A stretch of DNA of 7,236 nt from Armatimonadota bacterium (GTDB lineage Bacteria; Armatimonadota; Fimbriimonadia; Fimbriimonadales; ATM1), in assembly GCA_013816225.1 (NCBI GenBank), contig JACDEQ010000103.1, positions 1 through 7,236 on the forward strand, written 5' to 3'. Shown here in pieces: positions 1-6,614 of this stretch. Within the stretch, counting starts at the first letter, position 1, and each line of letters begins with the position of its first letter. The notes beneath the pieces were generated by a model, which searched no databases, was not told the origin of the DNA, and was given only the letters and a program-made list of their open reading frames with translations. A program made the translations under genes and the position numbers.

Positions 1-872
1 CCGTCTTTCCGATAACCGAAGCAGTCGCCGAGGAGTTTCAGAAGTTGAATCCGAGCGTCAAGGTCACGGTCGGAATTTCCGGAACAGGTGGAGGTTTCAA
101 GAAATTCGCAATCGGTGAGACCGACATCCAGAATGCATCCCGCCCGATCAAGGATTCCGAAGCGGAGGCGGCTGCCGCAGGCGGAATCGAGTTCGTCGAA
201 ATTCCAGTCGCCTTCGATGGCCTTTCGATAGTCGTGAACCCGCAAAACACTTGGGCGTCCTCACTCACGGTTGCGGAGCTGAAGAAGATTTGGGAACCGG
301 GTAGCAAAATCAACAACTGGAGCCAGGTTCGTCCGGGTTTTCCTAACAAACCGATCAAGCTGTACGGAGCCGGCACAGACTCAGGCACTTTCGACTACTT
401 CACCGAAGCCATATGCGGCAAAGAAGGTGCGAGCAGACCGGACTACCAGGCCAGCGAAGACGATAACACGCTGGTGACGGGCGTCGCGGGCGATCCGAGC
501 GCTCTCGGATACTTCGGTTTCGCCTACTACTCCGAGAACAAGGACAAGCTCAAGCTCGTCGGAATCGACAACGGCAATGGCCCGGTTCTTCCGAACGAGG
601 CGACGATCAACGACGGCACTTATGCGCCTCTCGCCCGGCCACTCTTCCTCTATGTAGCGATGAAGTCGGCAGAGCGGCCCGAGGTGAAGGCGTTCGTCGA
701 GTTCTATCTCAGTGCAACCGGTCGGCAGCTCGTCGCTGAAGTGGGCTATGTGCCGCTTCCGGATGCGGCCTACGAACTAGCGCTCAAGCGCTTCCATGAA
801 GGAAAGACGGGTTCGCTGTTTTCAGGAGGTTCCCAGATCGGCGTCAAGATCGAAGACCTGCTCAAGAGGTAG
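1..872 (+). CDS. pstS: Phosphate ABC transporter substrate-binding protein PstS (5' truncated)
   Basis: This is the periplasmic or surface lipoprotein that binds inorganic phosphate and delivers it to the PstCA channel. The frame is open from base 3, giving 289 residues before the TAG at 870-872. The signal peptide and about 40 N-terminal residues lie outside the window. The first visible residues, VFPITEAVAEEF, match the region just after the conserved GSST phosphate loop. Further family hallmarks are the SGTGGG loop, NASRPI, the PVAFDGLSIVVNP segment with its conserved Asp, and GAGTDSGTFDYFTEAI, the second ligand-binding loop. The C-terminal KTGSLFSGG tail resembles the SphX-like branch of PstS rather than E. 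coli PstS. A TTG at 45 could be mistaken for a start, but homology clearly extends upstream of it. pstC follows after 9 bases. Family assignment is secure; the branch is inferred. Confidence 0.96.
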   Translation, partial: VFPITEAVAEEFQKLNPSVKVTVGISGTGGGFKKFAIGETDIQNASRPIKDSEAEAAAAGGIEFVEIPVAFDGLSIVVNPQNTWASSLTVAELKKIWEPGSKINNWSQVRPGFPNKPIKLYGAGTDSGTFDYFTEAICGKEGASRPDYQASEDDNTLVTGVAGDPSALGYFGFAYYSENKDKLKLVGIDNGNGPVLPNEATINDGTYAPLARPLFLYVAMKSAERPEVKAFVEFYLSATGRQLVAEVGYVPLPDAAYELALKRFHEGKTGSLFSGGSQIGVKIEDLLKR

Positions 873-881
873 TACACGAGA

Positions 882-1826
882 TTGTCACCGCCTGACTCTC
901 ACTTAGCAACCGAACCGGATGTCAGCCTGGTAAGCCGGCCGCGTAACCTGCGGTCGGCTGCGGAAGCTATCAAGGGTTGGCTCTGTTTTGCGTGTGCCGC
1001 CATCTCGGTCGTTACGACCGTCGGGATCGTGTACGTGCTCGCGAGCGAGAGCGTGGCTTTCTTCCAGAGAGTCTCGATCGTCGAGTTCCTGACGGGCACC
1101 CGATGGGCGCCACTCTTCGAACCGAGCAGCTTCGGGATTCTGCCCCTACTTTGCGGCACGTTTCTCGTGGCTTCTGGAGCCGCCCTTTTCTCCCTACCAC
1201 TCGGCTTGCTCGCCGCCGTGTACCTTAGCGAATACGCCTCGCCCAGAGTGAGGAAAACGCTCAAACCCACACTCGAAGTCCTCGCTGGAGTCCCGACAGT
1301 CGTTTATGGATACTTCGGCCTCACTTTCGTAACCCCACTCTTGCGGGAGGTGTTTCCGAGTGTGCAGGTGTTCAATGCCGCTGCGGGCGCCATTGTGGTG
1401 GGAATCATGGTGCTGCCTCTTGTATCGTCGTTGTGCGAAGACGCTCTTTCGGCTGTGCCTAAGTCTCTCCGCGATGCGGCCTACGGGCTGGGTTCGACTA
1501 AATTCGAAGTGTCGACGAAGATCGTGATCCCGGCCGCCCTCTCCGGAATCATGGCTTCCTTCATCCTGGCCATTTCTCGGGCTGTCGGAGAAACGATGGC
1601 TGTGACGCTGGCTGCCGGCATGACGCCGAAGCTTACCCTCAACCCGGCCGAAAGTATCCAAACCATGACGTCCTACATCGTCCAGGTGAGCCAGGGCGAC
1701 ACCCCAGCTGGAACCACCATCTACAAAACCATCTTCGCCGTCGGTATGACGTTGTTTCTCATCACCCTCGTTATGAATCTCATCGCCAGAAAACTCGTGG
1801 CGAGGTTTAGGAGCGGGTACCAGTGA
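882..1826 (+). CDS. pstC: Phosphate ABC transporter permease PstC
   Basis: This is one of the two membrane subunits that form the phosphate channel, pairing with PstA and contacting PstB. It is 314 residues, about the usual length. A hydrophilic N-terminal stretch of about 32 residues is followed by roughly six membrane segments (near 33-54, 87-117, 136-154, 165-185, 218-245 and 283-304). Diagnostic motifs are AGVPTVVYGYFGL (135-147), the EAA-type coupling loop around SLRDAAYGLGST (195-206) that docks on the ATPase, and ISRAVGETMAV (231-241). The C-terminal region around YIVQVSQGDTPAG is typical of PstC rather than PstA. The start is TTG at 882, the best available, with AAGAGGT (864-870) overlapping the pstS stop region as a distant Shine-Dalgarno site. 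The 3' end overlaps pstA by 4 bases. Confidence 0.96.
   Translation: MSPPDSHLATEPDVSLVSRPRNLRSAAEAIKGWLCFACAAISVVTTVGIVYVLASESVAFFQRVSIVEFLTGTRWAPLFEPSSFGILPLLCGTFLVASGAALFSLPLGLLAAVYLSEYASPRVRKTLKPTLEVLAGVPTVVYGYFGLTFVTPLLREVFPSVQVFNAAAGAIVVGIMVLPLVSSLCEDALSAVPKSLRDAAYGLGSTKFEVSTKIVIPAALSGIMASFILAISRAVGETMAVTLAAGMTPKLTLNPAESIQTMTSYIVQVSQGDTPAGTTIYKTIFAVGMTLFLITLVMNLIARKLVARFRSGYQ
1809..1813 (+). promoter_or_regulatory. Shine-Dalgarno site for pstA
   Basis: AGGAG lies inside the end of pstC, 9 bases before the GTG at 1823. It supports that non-ATG start and reinitiation at the 4-base overlap. Confidence 0.7.
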
Positions 1827-2704
1827 GCGCCTCTTCCGGCTTCTCAGCGACGCGTTCCCGAAGCGCTCGCGGGTTCAAGGACAAGGCGTTCGGTTACCTT
1901 TGCTTCGGGGCGGCTCTTCTGGGCGTCCTCCTTTTGGCGATTCTGCTCTTTGGAGTCGCGCGCGACGGCTTAGGCCGGCTCTCCTGGGACTTCATTACTT
2001 CCTTTCCATCGAGGTTCCCCGGTCAGGCTGGAATTAAGGCGGCACTATTCGGCTCGATATGGATCATCGGGCTCACTGCGGTGATCTCGATCCCGATCGG
2101 TGTCGCGGCGGCCATCTACCTCGAGGAACTTGCGCGTCCCAGCCGCTTTAACCGACTCATCCAGCTCAATATCGCCAACTTGGCAGGTGTGCCCTCTATC
2201 GTTTACGGGCTCTTGGGATTGGCCCTCTTCGTAAGGGCATTCGCCTTGGAAAGGAGCGTTCTGGCGGGGGCGTTGACACTCAGCCTTCTCATCTTGCCGA
2301 TGATCATCATCGTCACACAGGAGGCGCTTCGGGCCGTACCGAAGTCCTTACGTGACGGATCCCTTGCACTCGGCGCGAGCCGATGGCAGACGGTGGCAAG
2401 GCAAGTCCTTCCGTCGGCTGCGCCCGGCATCATTACTGGCGTAATCTTGTCGATATCCCGGGCGATGGGAGAGACGGCTCCGCTCATCACGATCGGTGCG
2501 CTGACTTACATGGCTTTCGTCCCGTCCGGAGTTACAGATTCTTTCACCGCCCTTCCGATTCAGATTTTCAACTGGTCCTCGCGGCCGCAAGCCGAGTTCC
2601 ACAGCGTGGCTTCGGCAGGCATCATAGTTCTTCTGGTGGTGCTCCTTACGATGAACGGCGTGGCGATCTTTATTCGAAACCGTTTGAGGAACCAAGCGAG
2701 TTAA
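1823..2704 (+). CDS. pstA: Phosphate ABC transporter permease PstA
   Basis: This is the second channel subunit of the high-affinity phosphate importer. It is 293 residues with about six hydrophobic segments, the first near 23-46 and the last near 264-285. The motifs AGVPSIVYGLLGLA (121-134), the coupling loop SLRDGSLALGASRW (175-188) and ISRAMGETAPLITIGA (211-226) are characteristic. GETAPL and the segment FTALPIQIFNWSSRPQ-EF, which precedes the last membrane helix, separate PstA from PstC. The start is GTG at 1823, inside the overlap GTGA (1823-1826) with the pstC stop, so the two are very probably translationally coupled. AGGAG at 1809-1813, 9 bases upstream, is a good ribosome-binding site. 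Confidence 0.96.
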   Translation: MSASSGFSATRSRSARGFKDKAFGYLCFGAALLGVLLLAILLFGVARDGLGRLSWDFITSFPSRFPGQAGIKAALFGSIWIIGLTAVISIPIGVAAAIYLEELARPSRFNRLIQLNIANLAGVPSIVYGLLGLALFVRAFALERSVLAGALTLSLLILPMIIIVTQEALRAVPKSLRDGSLALGASRWQTVARQVLPSAAPGIITGVILSISRAMGETAPLITIGALTYMAFVPSGVTDSFTALPIQIFNWSSRPQAEFHSVASAGIIVLLVVLLTMNGVAIFIRNRLRNQAS

Positions 2705-2732
2705 CCGACCCAATTCAAGTGAAGACCGTCCA

Positions 2733-3653
2733 ATGAGTACCCCCCCTCAGAGCGAAAACGATAATATTGGCGGCTTCGGCGCATTCGCACAAGCGGATGA
2801 GCCCTCCGGCGGACGGAAGGGCATCGACTTGCGAAAGGTATTCGCAATCGAAAGCGAAGCTGAAGGCGTGCCGACCCAAGCCGCAAACGAAGGTAAAGGC
2901 CGCACGATGCTGGCTGCGCGCGATCTTGGCTTCTATTACGGCACGACGCGGGCCCTGACGGGCGTGTCCATCGAAATTCCCGAAAAGAGAATAACCGCTT
3001 TGATCGGGCCTTCCGGCTGCGGGAAGAGCACGTTTCTTAGGGTGTTCAATCGCATGAACGACGAAATCGATGGTACGCGCACGGAAGGACAGGTATTCGT
3101 GGAAGGGTGCGATATTCACTCCCCGGAAGTCGACGTATGCGAACTCCGAAAGAAAGTTGGGATGGTCTTCCAGCGGGCCAATCCGTTCCCCAAGTCGATC
3201 TTCGAGAACGTGGTTTATGGCGCAAGAATTCACGGCGAAAAATCTCGTGCGCGGCTAGCACAAATCGCCGAAGAGAGCCTCCGGCATGCTGTGCTTTGGG
3301 ACGAGGTCAAAGACTCGCTCCATAAATCCGCTTTCGAATTGTCGGGCGGCCAGCAGCAGCGGCTTTGCATCGCGCGGGTTTTGGCCGTTCAACCCCACAT
3401 TCTGCTTATGGACGAGCCCACGTCGGCCCTCGATCCCAACGCAACATTTCGAATCGAGGACTTGATGAACGAATTACGAAAGGATTACACCGTTGTTGTC
3501 GTAACACACAACATGCAGCAGGCGGCTCGTGTCTCGGACATGACCGGGTTTTTCTTAAACGGAGAATTAATAGAATTCGGCGAAGCGGGCAAGATATTTA
3601 CGAAGCCGGACGATGTGCGCACCGAGGATTATATAAGCGGGCGGTTTGGATAG
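2733..3653 (+). CDS. pstB: Phosphate ABC transporter ATP-binding protein PstB (N-terminally extended)
   Basis: This is the cytoplasmic ATPase that powers phosphate import through PstCA. From the ATG at 2733 it is 306 residues. All nucleotide-binding elements are intact: Walker A GPSGCGKST (92-100), Q-loop Gln147, signature LSGGQQQR (203-210), Walker B ILLMDEP (223-229) and H-loop His259. The C-terminal EDYISGRFG matches the typical PstB ending. PstB is usually about 250-270 residues. Here a polar, Gly/Glu-rich stretch of 58 residues precedes the usual beginning, MLAARDLGFYYG. An internal ATG at 2907 has a better Shine-Dalgarno site (AAAGG, 2895-2899, 7-base spacer) than the ATG at 2733 (only GAAG at 2721-2724). 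A 248-residue product is therefore a real alternative. The extension has no stop codons and codon use compatible with coding, so the long form is annotated. Confidence 0.95.
   Translation: MSTPPQSENDNIGGFGAFAQADEPSGGRKGIDLRKVFAIESEAEGVPTQAANEGKGRTMLAARDLGFYYGTTRALTGVSIEIPEKRITALIGPSGCGKSTFLRVFNRMNDEIDGTRTEGQVFVEGCDIHSPEVDVCELRKKVGMVFQRANPFPKSIFENVVYGARIHGEKSRARLAQIAEESLRHAVLWDEVKDSLHKSAFELSGGQQQRLCIARVLAVQPHILLMDEPTSALDPNATFRIEDLMNELRKDYTVVVVTHNMQQAARVSDMTGFFLNGELIEFGEAGKIFTKPDDVRTEDYISGRFG
2895..2899 (+). promoter_or_regulatory. Possible internal Shine-Dalgarno site for a short PstB
   Basis: AAAGG stands 7 bases before the in-frame ATG at 2907 (Met59 of the long form). That ATG falls exactly where ordinary PstB proteins begin. 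The site could set the true start or allow a second, shorter product. This is inferred from spacing only. Confidence 0.4.
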
Positions 3654-3667
3654 TTTGAGATCTCAAA
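3654..3667 (+). repeat. Perfect 14-bp palindrome between pstB and phoB
   Basis: TTTGAGATCTCAAA reads identically on both strands. It begins directly after the pstB stop codon (3651-3653) and ends two bases before the phoB ATG at 3670, filling 14 of the 16 intergenic bases. It could be an operator half-site pair or a short mRNA hairpin (5-bp stem, GATC loop) acting on phoB translation. A perfect 14-bp palindrome is expected about 0.4 times by chance in a window of this length, so only its position makes it notable. Confidence 0.45.
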
Positions 3668-3669
3668 GT

Positions 3670-4362
3670 ATGAAAATCCTTGTTGTCGACGATGAAGCGC
3701 CGATTGTTCAGGCAATAACCTACAATCTACGTAAGGAAGGATATGAGCCTCTTGCGGCGTCCAACGCAGAAGAGTGCATGAGCCTGTTCAAAACTCAGAA
3801 TCCCCAATTAATTATTCTGGACGTGATGCTGCCATCCATGAGCGGATTCGAGATATGCAGGCGACTTCGCGCGGACAGCGACGTTCCGATTATTATGCTT
3901 ACGGCCCGGTCCGACGAGACGGACAGAGTTGTCGGACTCGAGCTGGGTGCCGACGATTACGTTACCAAGCCGTTCAGCATGCGGGAGCTCATGGCCAGAG
4001 TGCGAGCCATTTTGAGGAGGCCTCCCACTGCCGGAAATGGCGCGGCGACAAGCAAGCTGGAAGTCTCCGGTATTGTCATCGATAAGATCCGACACGAAGT
4101 CAAAGTAAACGGCAAGGAAGTCGAGCTCACTCCGAGGGAGTTCTCATTACTCGAAATACTGGCGACTTACCCCGATCAGGTGTTCCAGCGTCAGGCGCTA
4201 CTCGATCGAGCTTGGGGCTCAGACGCCTATGTGGAGGAGAGAACCGTGGATGTCCACATGCGCTGGCTGCGTGAGAAAATCGAAGCCGACCCGTCGCGGC
4301 CCAGGCTTCTGCTTACCGTGCGCGGAATAGGTTACAAATTGAGCAGCGCGCCAAAAGCGTGA
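3670..4362 (+). CDS. phoB: Phosphate-responsive OmpR/PhoB-family response regulator
   Basis: This is the transcription factor of the phosphate-starvation two-component pair. It is phosphorylated by the adjacent PhoR and then binds Pho-box DNA. It is 230 residues from the ATG at 3670, the normal PhoB length. The receiver domain (about 1-117) has the acidic pair Asp7/Asp8, phospho-acceptor Asp51 in LIILDVMLPSMSGF, Thr78 and Lys100 in the YVTKPF motif. The winged-helix domain (about 130-226) has ELTPREFSLLE, the recognition-helix region ERTVDVHMRWLREKI and the closing TVRGIGYKL. Upstream in-frame TTG codons at 3646 and 3655 would add residues before the conserved MKILVVDDE start and are disfavoured. 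No clear Shine-Dalgarno site is visible, so coupling to pstB is likely. Naming rests on gene context; RegX3/PhoP-type naming is equally possible. Confidence 0.93.
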   Translation: MKILVVDDEAPIVQAITYNLRKEGYEPLAASNAEECMSLFKTQNPQLIILDVMLPSMSGFEICRRLRADSDVPIIMLTARSDETDRVVGLELGADDYVTKPFSMRELMARVRAILRRPPTAGNGAATSKLEVSGIVIDKIRHEVKVNGKEVELTPREFSLLEILATYPDQVFQRQALLDRAWGSDAYVEERTVDVHMRWLREKIEADPSRPRLLLTVRGIGYKLSSAPKA

Positions 4363-4372
4363 GTTGATCGAA

Positions 4373-5587
4373 ATGGAGTTGCTGCTATTTATCGTTGCTA
4401 TAGGGGCTCTTTTGTGCGTCTTTGGCTTGCTAAGGCAGATTAATCGACTAAAGCAAGATTATGAAGCGCGATCGCAAACCATGAGTAAGAGACTATCAGA
4501 AGCGGAAGGTGCCGGCAACGCGGATCGCCGTGCTTTTAACGCGCTCATGGAGGCTTGTGGAACCGCGGTGCTGGCAATCGACAAGAACGGCGTGATCGCC
4601 ATGGCGAACAGCAACGCAGCCAAGTTCAACGAGACCTCGGCATCAGAACTCGTGGGCAAGCCGCTCATCCGAGTAACCCTTTCCGCAGACATCGAGCAGT
4701 TGGTTCGCTCCGCCATCGAGGGCGGGGAAATGCGTTCGCGCACCGTCCGTTTCCGAGGACCCGAAGGTCGGTTCCTGCGCGTGACCGCGAGGCCGCTCAC
4801 GAACGATGGGGTTCACGAAGGCACGCTTATCGTCGCGCAGGACGTGACGACGCTTCGACGTCTCCAGATCGTTAGGCAGGACTTCGTCGCCAATGTTTCG
4901 CATGAACTGAGGACGCCGCTCGCGTCGATCAGGGCTATGGCCGAGACACTTCAAGATGGACGCGGGATGGAAGAGCGAATTTCGCGGAGCTTTCTTGAGA
5001 CCATTATCAGCGAGGTCGACCGGCTGACGCGAATCGCCAACGACCTACTGACTCTTTCCGAGGCCGAATCGCGGCCCTCGGCGAAAGCCGGATTCGACTT
5101 TTCAAAGCTGACCGAATCGGTTATCACTCGGTTTCAGGGCCCTGCGAAGCGGGCAGGCATAACCATACGCGCAAACATCGAGCCGGAAATAACGGTGATT
5201 GCGGCCCAAGATCAAATGGAGCAAGTTCTGGTTAACTTGATCGACAACGCGATTAAGTATAATTCGATCGACGGTTCGGTCGATGTAGGATTGCGCGGAT
5301 CGCCCGGTTCGATTCACCTAACGGTCTCCGACACGGGCGTCGGCATCGCTCAGGAGCACCTTCCGAGGATATTCGAACGTTTCTATAGAGTGGACCGTGC
5401 TCGCTCACGCCAATCGGGTGGCACCGGTTTGGGCCTTTCAATCGTCAAACACATTGTGGAGGCCCACGATGGCAGCATTACGGCAAACAGTGATTTCAAT
5501 CGGGGATCGACCTTTAAAATCGACTTGCCAACGGGATCGGCCGATATAAAGGAAAGAGTTGATGCAGCTAACCAGAACACAGTTTGA
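4373..5587 (+). CDS. phoR: Phosphate-sensing histidine kinase PhoR
   Basis: This is a membrane sensor kinase expected to phosphorylate the upstream PhoB when phosphate is scarce. Positions here are numbered from a possible TTG at 4364 (407 residues); the ATG at 4373 removes three residues and is preferred. A single hydrophobic segment (about 5-23) is followed by a charged, probably coiled-coil linker (about 24-50) and a PAS-like domain (about 53-165). HisKA follows, with phospho-acceptor His180 in NVSHELRTPLAS. The HATPase_c domain has N box NLIDNAIKYN (291-300), G1 DTGVGI (323-328), F box IFERFYRVDRARSR and G2 GGTGLGLSI (352-360). There is no second membrane helix and no extracytoplasmic domain, so the signal probably comes through PstSCAB and PhoU. 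No convincing Shine-Dalgarno site is seen. The 3' end overlaps phoU by 26 bases. Confidence 0.93.
   Translation: MELLLFIVAIGALLCVFGLLRQINRLKQDYEARSQTMSKRLSEAEGAGNADRRAFNALMEACGTAVLAIDKNGVIAMANSNAAKFNETSASELVGKPLIRVTLSADIEQLVRSAIEGGEMRSRTVRFRGPEGRFLRVTARPLTNDGVHEGTLIVAQDVTTLRRLQIVRQDFVANVSHELRTPLASIRAMAETLQDGRGMEERISRSFLETIISEVDRLTRIANDLLTLSEAESRPSAKAGFDFSKLTESVITRFQGPAKRAGITIRANIEPEITVIAAQDQMEQVLVNLIDNAIKYNSIDGSVDVGLRGSPGSIHLTVSDTGVGIAQEHLPRIFERFYRVDRARSRQSGGTGLGLSIVKHIVEAHDGSITANSDFNRGSTFKIDLPTGSADIKERVDAANQNTV
5549..5553 (+). promoter_or_regulatory. Shine-Dalgarno site for phoU
   Basis: AAGGA lies within the end of phoR, 8 bases before the ATG at 5562. It decides between that ATG and the neighbouring TTG at 5559, which would sit too close. 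Confidence 0.65.
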
Positions 5588-6239
5588 AGAAGAGCTAGAG
5601 GGGTTGCGAAACCAACTTCTCGAAATGGGTAGCCACGCCGGCCAGATGATAGAGATGGCCATGCAAGCCCTCGCTCGGCGCGATGTGTCGCTGGCTGAGT
5701 CTGTCATTGCCGCCGATGATCAGATCGACAATCTCGACGTGGAAATCGAGGCCGAATGTATCCGGTTGATTGCTCTGCAGCAGCCCCTGGCGCGGGACCT
5801 TCGTTTAATCGGCACCGCCCTCAAGGTCATCACGGATCTGGAAAGGATCGGCGACCATGCCGTCGATATCGCCAAGGTGGCGCGAAAGCTAGCAATTAGC
5901 GGCGAAGCCGAACTCGTGGACTTCGCGCCTATGGTGGGCGCCGTCAGGCGCATGCTCAGGGACGCTCTCGAGGCTTTCGTTAAGCACGATTTGTCTTTGA
6001 CCGGTAAGGTGATCCAAACGGACGACGAAGTGGACGACCTATTCCACGTGATTCGTACTGAACTGCACGAAGCTATGAAGCGAGAGCCCAAACTAGTGGT
6101 GCAAGCATCGTATCTGCTCTTCGTGGCTCACTACTTGGAGCGCGTAGCCGACCATTTGGTGAATATCGCCGAACGGGTTCACTTCGTGGAAACCGGCGTG
6201 CAGCCGCAGCTCGCAAAGAGTCACCGAACCGTATCGTAA
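5562..6239 (+). CDS. phoU: Phosphate signalling and transport accessory protein PhoU
   Basis: PhoU is a cytoplasmic helical protein that links the Pst transporter to PhoR and represses the Pho response when phosphate is ample. It is 225 residues, the usual size, made of two similar three-helix repeats. Each repeat carries the metal-binding signature: DLERIGDHAVDIA (92-104) and YLERVADHLVNIAERV (191-206). The RDLRLIGTALKVITDLERIGDH core is nearly invariant in the family. The start is ATG at 5562, supported by AAGGA at 5549-5553 with an 8-base spacer. A TTG directly before it (5559) is unlikely. The first 26 bases overlap the end of phoR in another frame, suggesting coupled expression. It is the last gene of the operon, and no terminator hairpin is evident in the 3 bases before the convergent ORF. 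Confidence 0.96.
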   Translation: MQLTRTQFEEELEGLRNQLLEMGSHAGQMIEMAMQALARRDVSLAESVIAADDQIDNLDVEIEAECIRLIALQQPLARDLRLIGTALKVITDLERIGDHAVDIAKVARKLAISGEAELVDFAPMVGAVRRMLRDALEAFVKHDLSLTGKVIQTDDEVDDLFHVIRTELHEAMKREPKLVVQASYLLFVAHYLERVADHLVNIAERVHFVETGVQPQLAKSHRTVS

Positions 6240-6242
6240 CTG

Positions 6243-6539
6243 TTAGCTGCCGCCGATTTCGTACTCTACCCAGAGTCGCTCCTGCTCCGAAAGCCTTACG
6301 GAGTTCTTGAACGTGCCCCAATCGGTGGCGCTGATCGTGCTCGGCTCCGCCGAAGGGATTCCCTGATCGAGCTCGACTTGTGGCTCCGCGGCGGGCCGCG
6401 TGACCTTGCTTGAGAGGGGTTCGGGTGCCACGGATGGGCGGTTCGGAAAGTACGCTCGAGTGCCGAAGTGCGCGTTATCGCCGAAACGGTGTTCGGAATG
6501 AGAGTTTTGCGGCGCATACCTGAGGATCGCTTCCCGCAA
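6243..6539 (-). CDS. Hypothetical protein, unrecognised
   Basis: This minus-strand ORF is convergent with phoU, and the two stop codons are 3 bases apart. The frame stays open up to 6686, but the part beyond about 6615 is antisense to trhO. The TTG at 6537-6539 is therefore chosen provisionally, giving 98 residues; no Shine-Dalgarno site supports it. Hand counting of the 97 codons used gives GC of roughly 61, 50 and 73 percent at codon positions 1, 2 and 3, the pattern expected of real coding in a GC-rich genome. The product is hydrophilic with a Pro/Ala/Glu/Ser-rich middle (PEPLSSKVTRPAAEP), no signal peptide and no membrane segment. It ends in a more protein-like stretch (DWGTFKNSVRLSEQERLWVEYEIGG). 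No family is recognised. It could be a spurious ORF, with 6243-6614 then intergenic. Confidence 0.45.
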   Translation of the reverse strand: MREAILRYAPQNSHSEHRFGDNAHFGTRAYFPNRPSVAPEPLSSKVTRPAAEPQVELDQGIPSAEPSTISATDWGTFKNSVRLSEQERLWVEYEIGGS

Positions 6540-6599
6540 GTCGTGTGGGGGCTGCTGATCGGCCTTTGTAGCTGGCTGCTGGCGAAGACTGCAGTAATG

Positions 6600-6605
6600 T
6601 AAAAT
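6600..6605 (+). promoter_or_regulatory. Possible -10 element for a leaderless trhO transcript
   Basis: TAAAAT is one mismatch from the sigma-70 type consensus TATAAT and ends 9 bases before the trhO ATG at 6615. Transcription would start about 6611-6615, leaving little or no leader. No Shine-Dalgarno sequence precedes the ATG, which agrees with this. No convincing -35 element is visible at 16-18 bases upstream. On the minus strand TACATT (6596-6601) overlaps it and might serve divergent transcription. Confidence 0.4.
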
Positions 6606-6614
6606 TTGGCCCGA

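Noticed and set aside
1194..1661. 155-codon minus-strand ORF opposite pstC
   Set aside because: It lies wholly within the well-supported pstC frame, and its His/Arg/Ser-rich translation has no recognisable domain; it is an antisense shadow.
2715..3233. 172-codon minus-strand ORF opposite the first half of pstB
   Set aside because: It covers the Walker A region of pstB in antisense and has no recognisable motif. Long antisense frames are common in GC-rich genes. It does mean that openness alone is weak evidence for the PstB extension.
3630..3636. TATATAA as an internal promoter -10 for phoB
   Set aside because: It lies within conserved pstB codons (DYISG), no -35 element is seen at proper spacing, and AT-rich codons explain it.
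3646..3669. Extended phoB start at TTG 3646 or TTG 3655
   Set aside because: It would add up to eight non-conserved residues before MKILVVDDE. The ATG at 3670 gives the standard 230-residue length.
5720..6091. 123-codon minus-strand ORF opposite phoU
   Set aside because: It is Ser/Arg/Thr-rich with no domain, and phoU on the plus strand is unambiguous.
1..6239. Pho box or riboswitch control within the operon
   Set aside because: No tandem Pho-box-like direct repeats were found in the short gaps. The leader upstream of pstS, where they would be expected, is outside the window.
6285..6303. Possible intrinsic terminator after phoU: CTCCG / CGGAG with a 9-base loop
   Set aside because: The stem is only 5 bp, the following bases are TTCTTG rather than a U-run, and it sits inside the minus-strand ORF.
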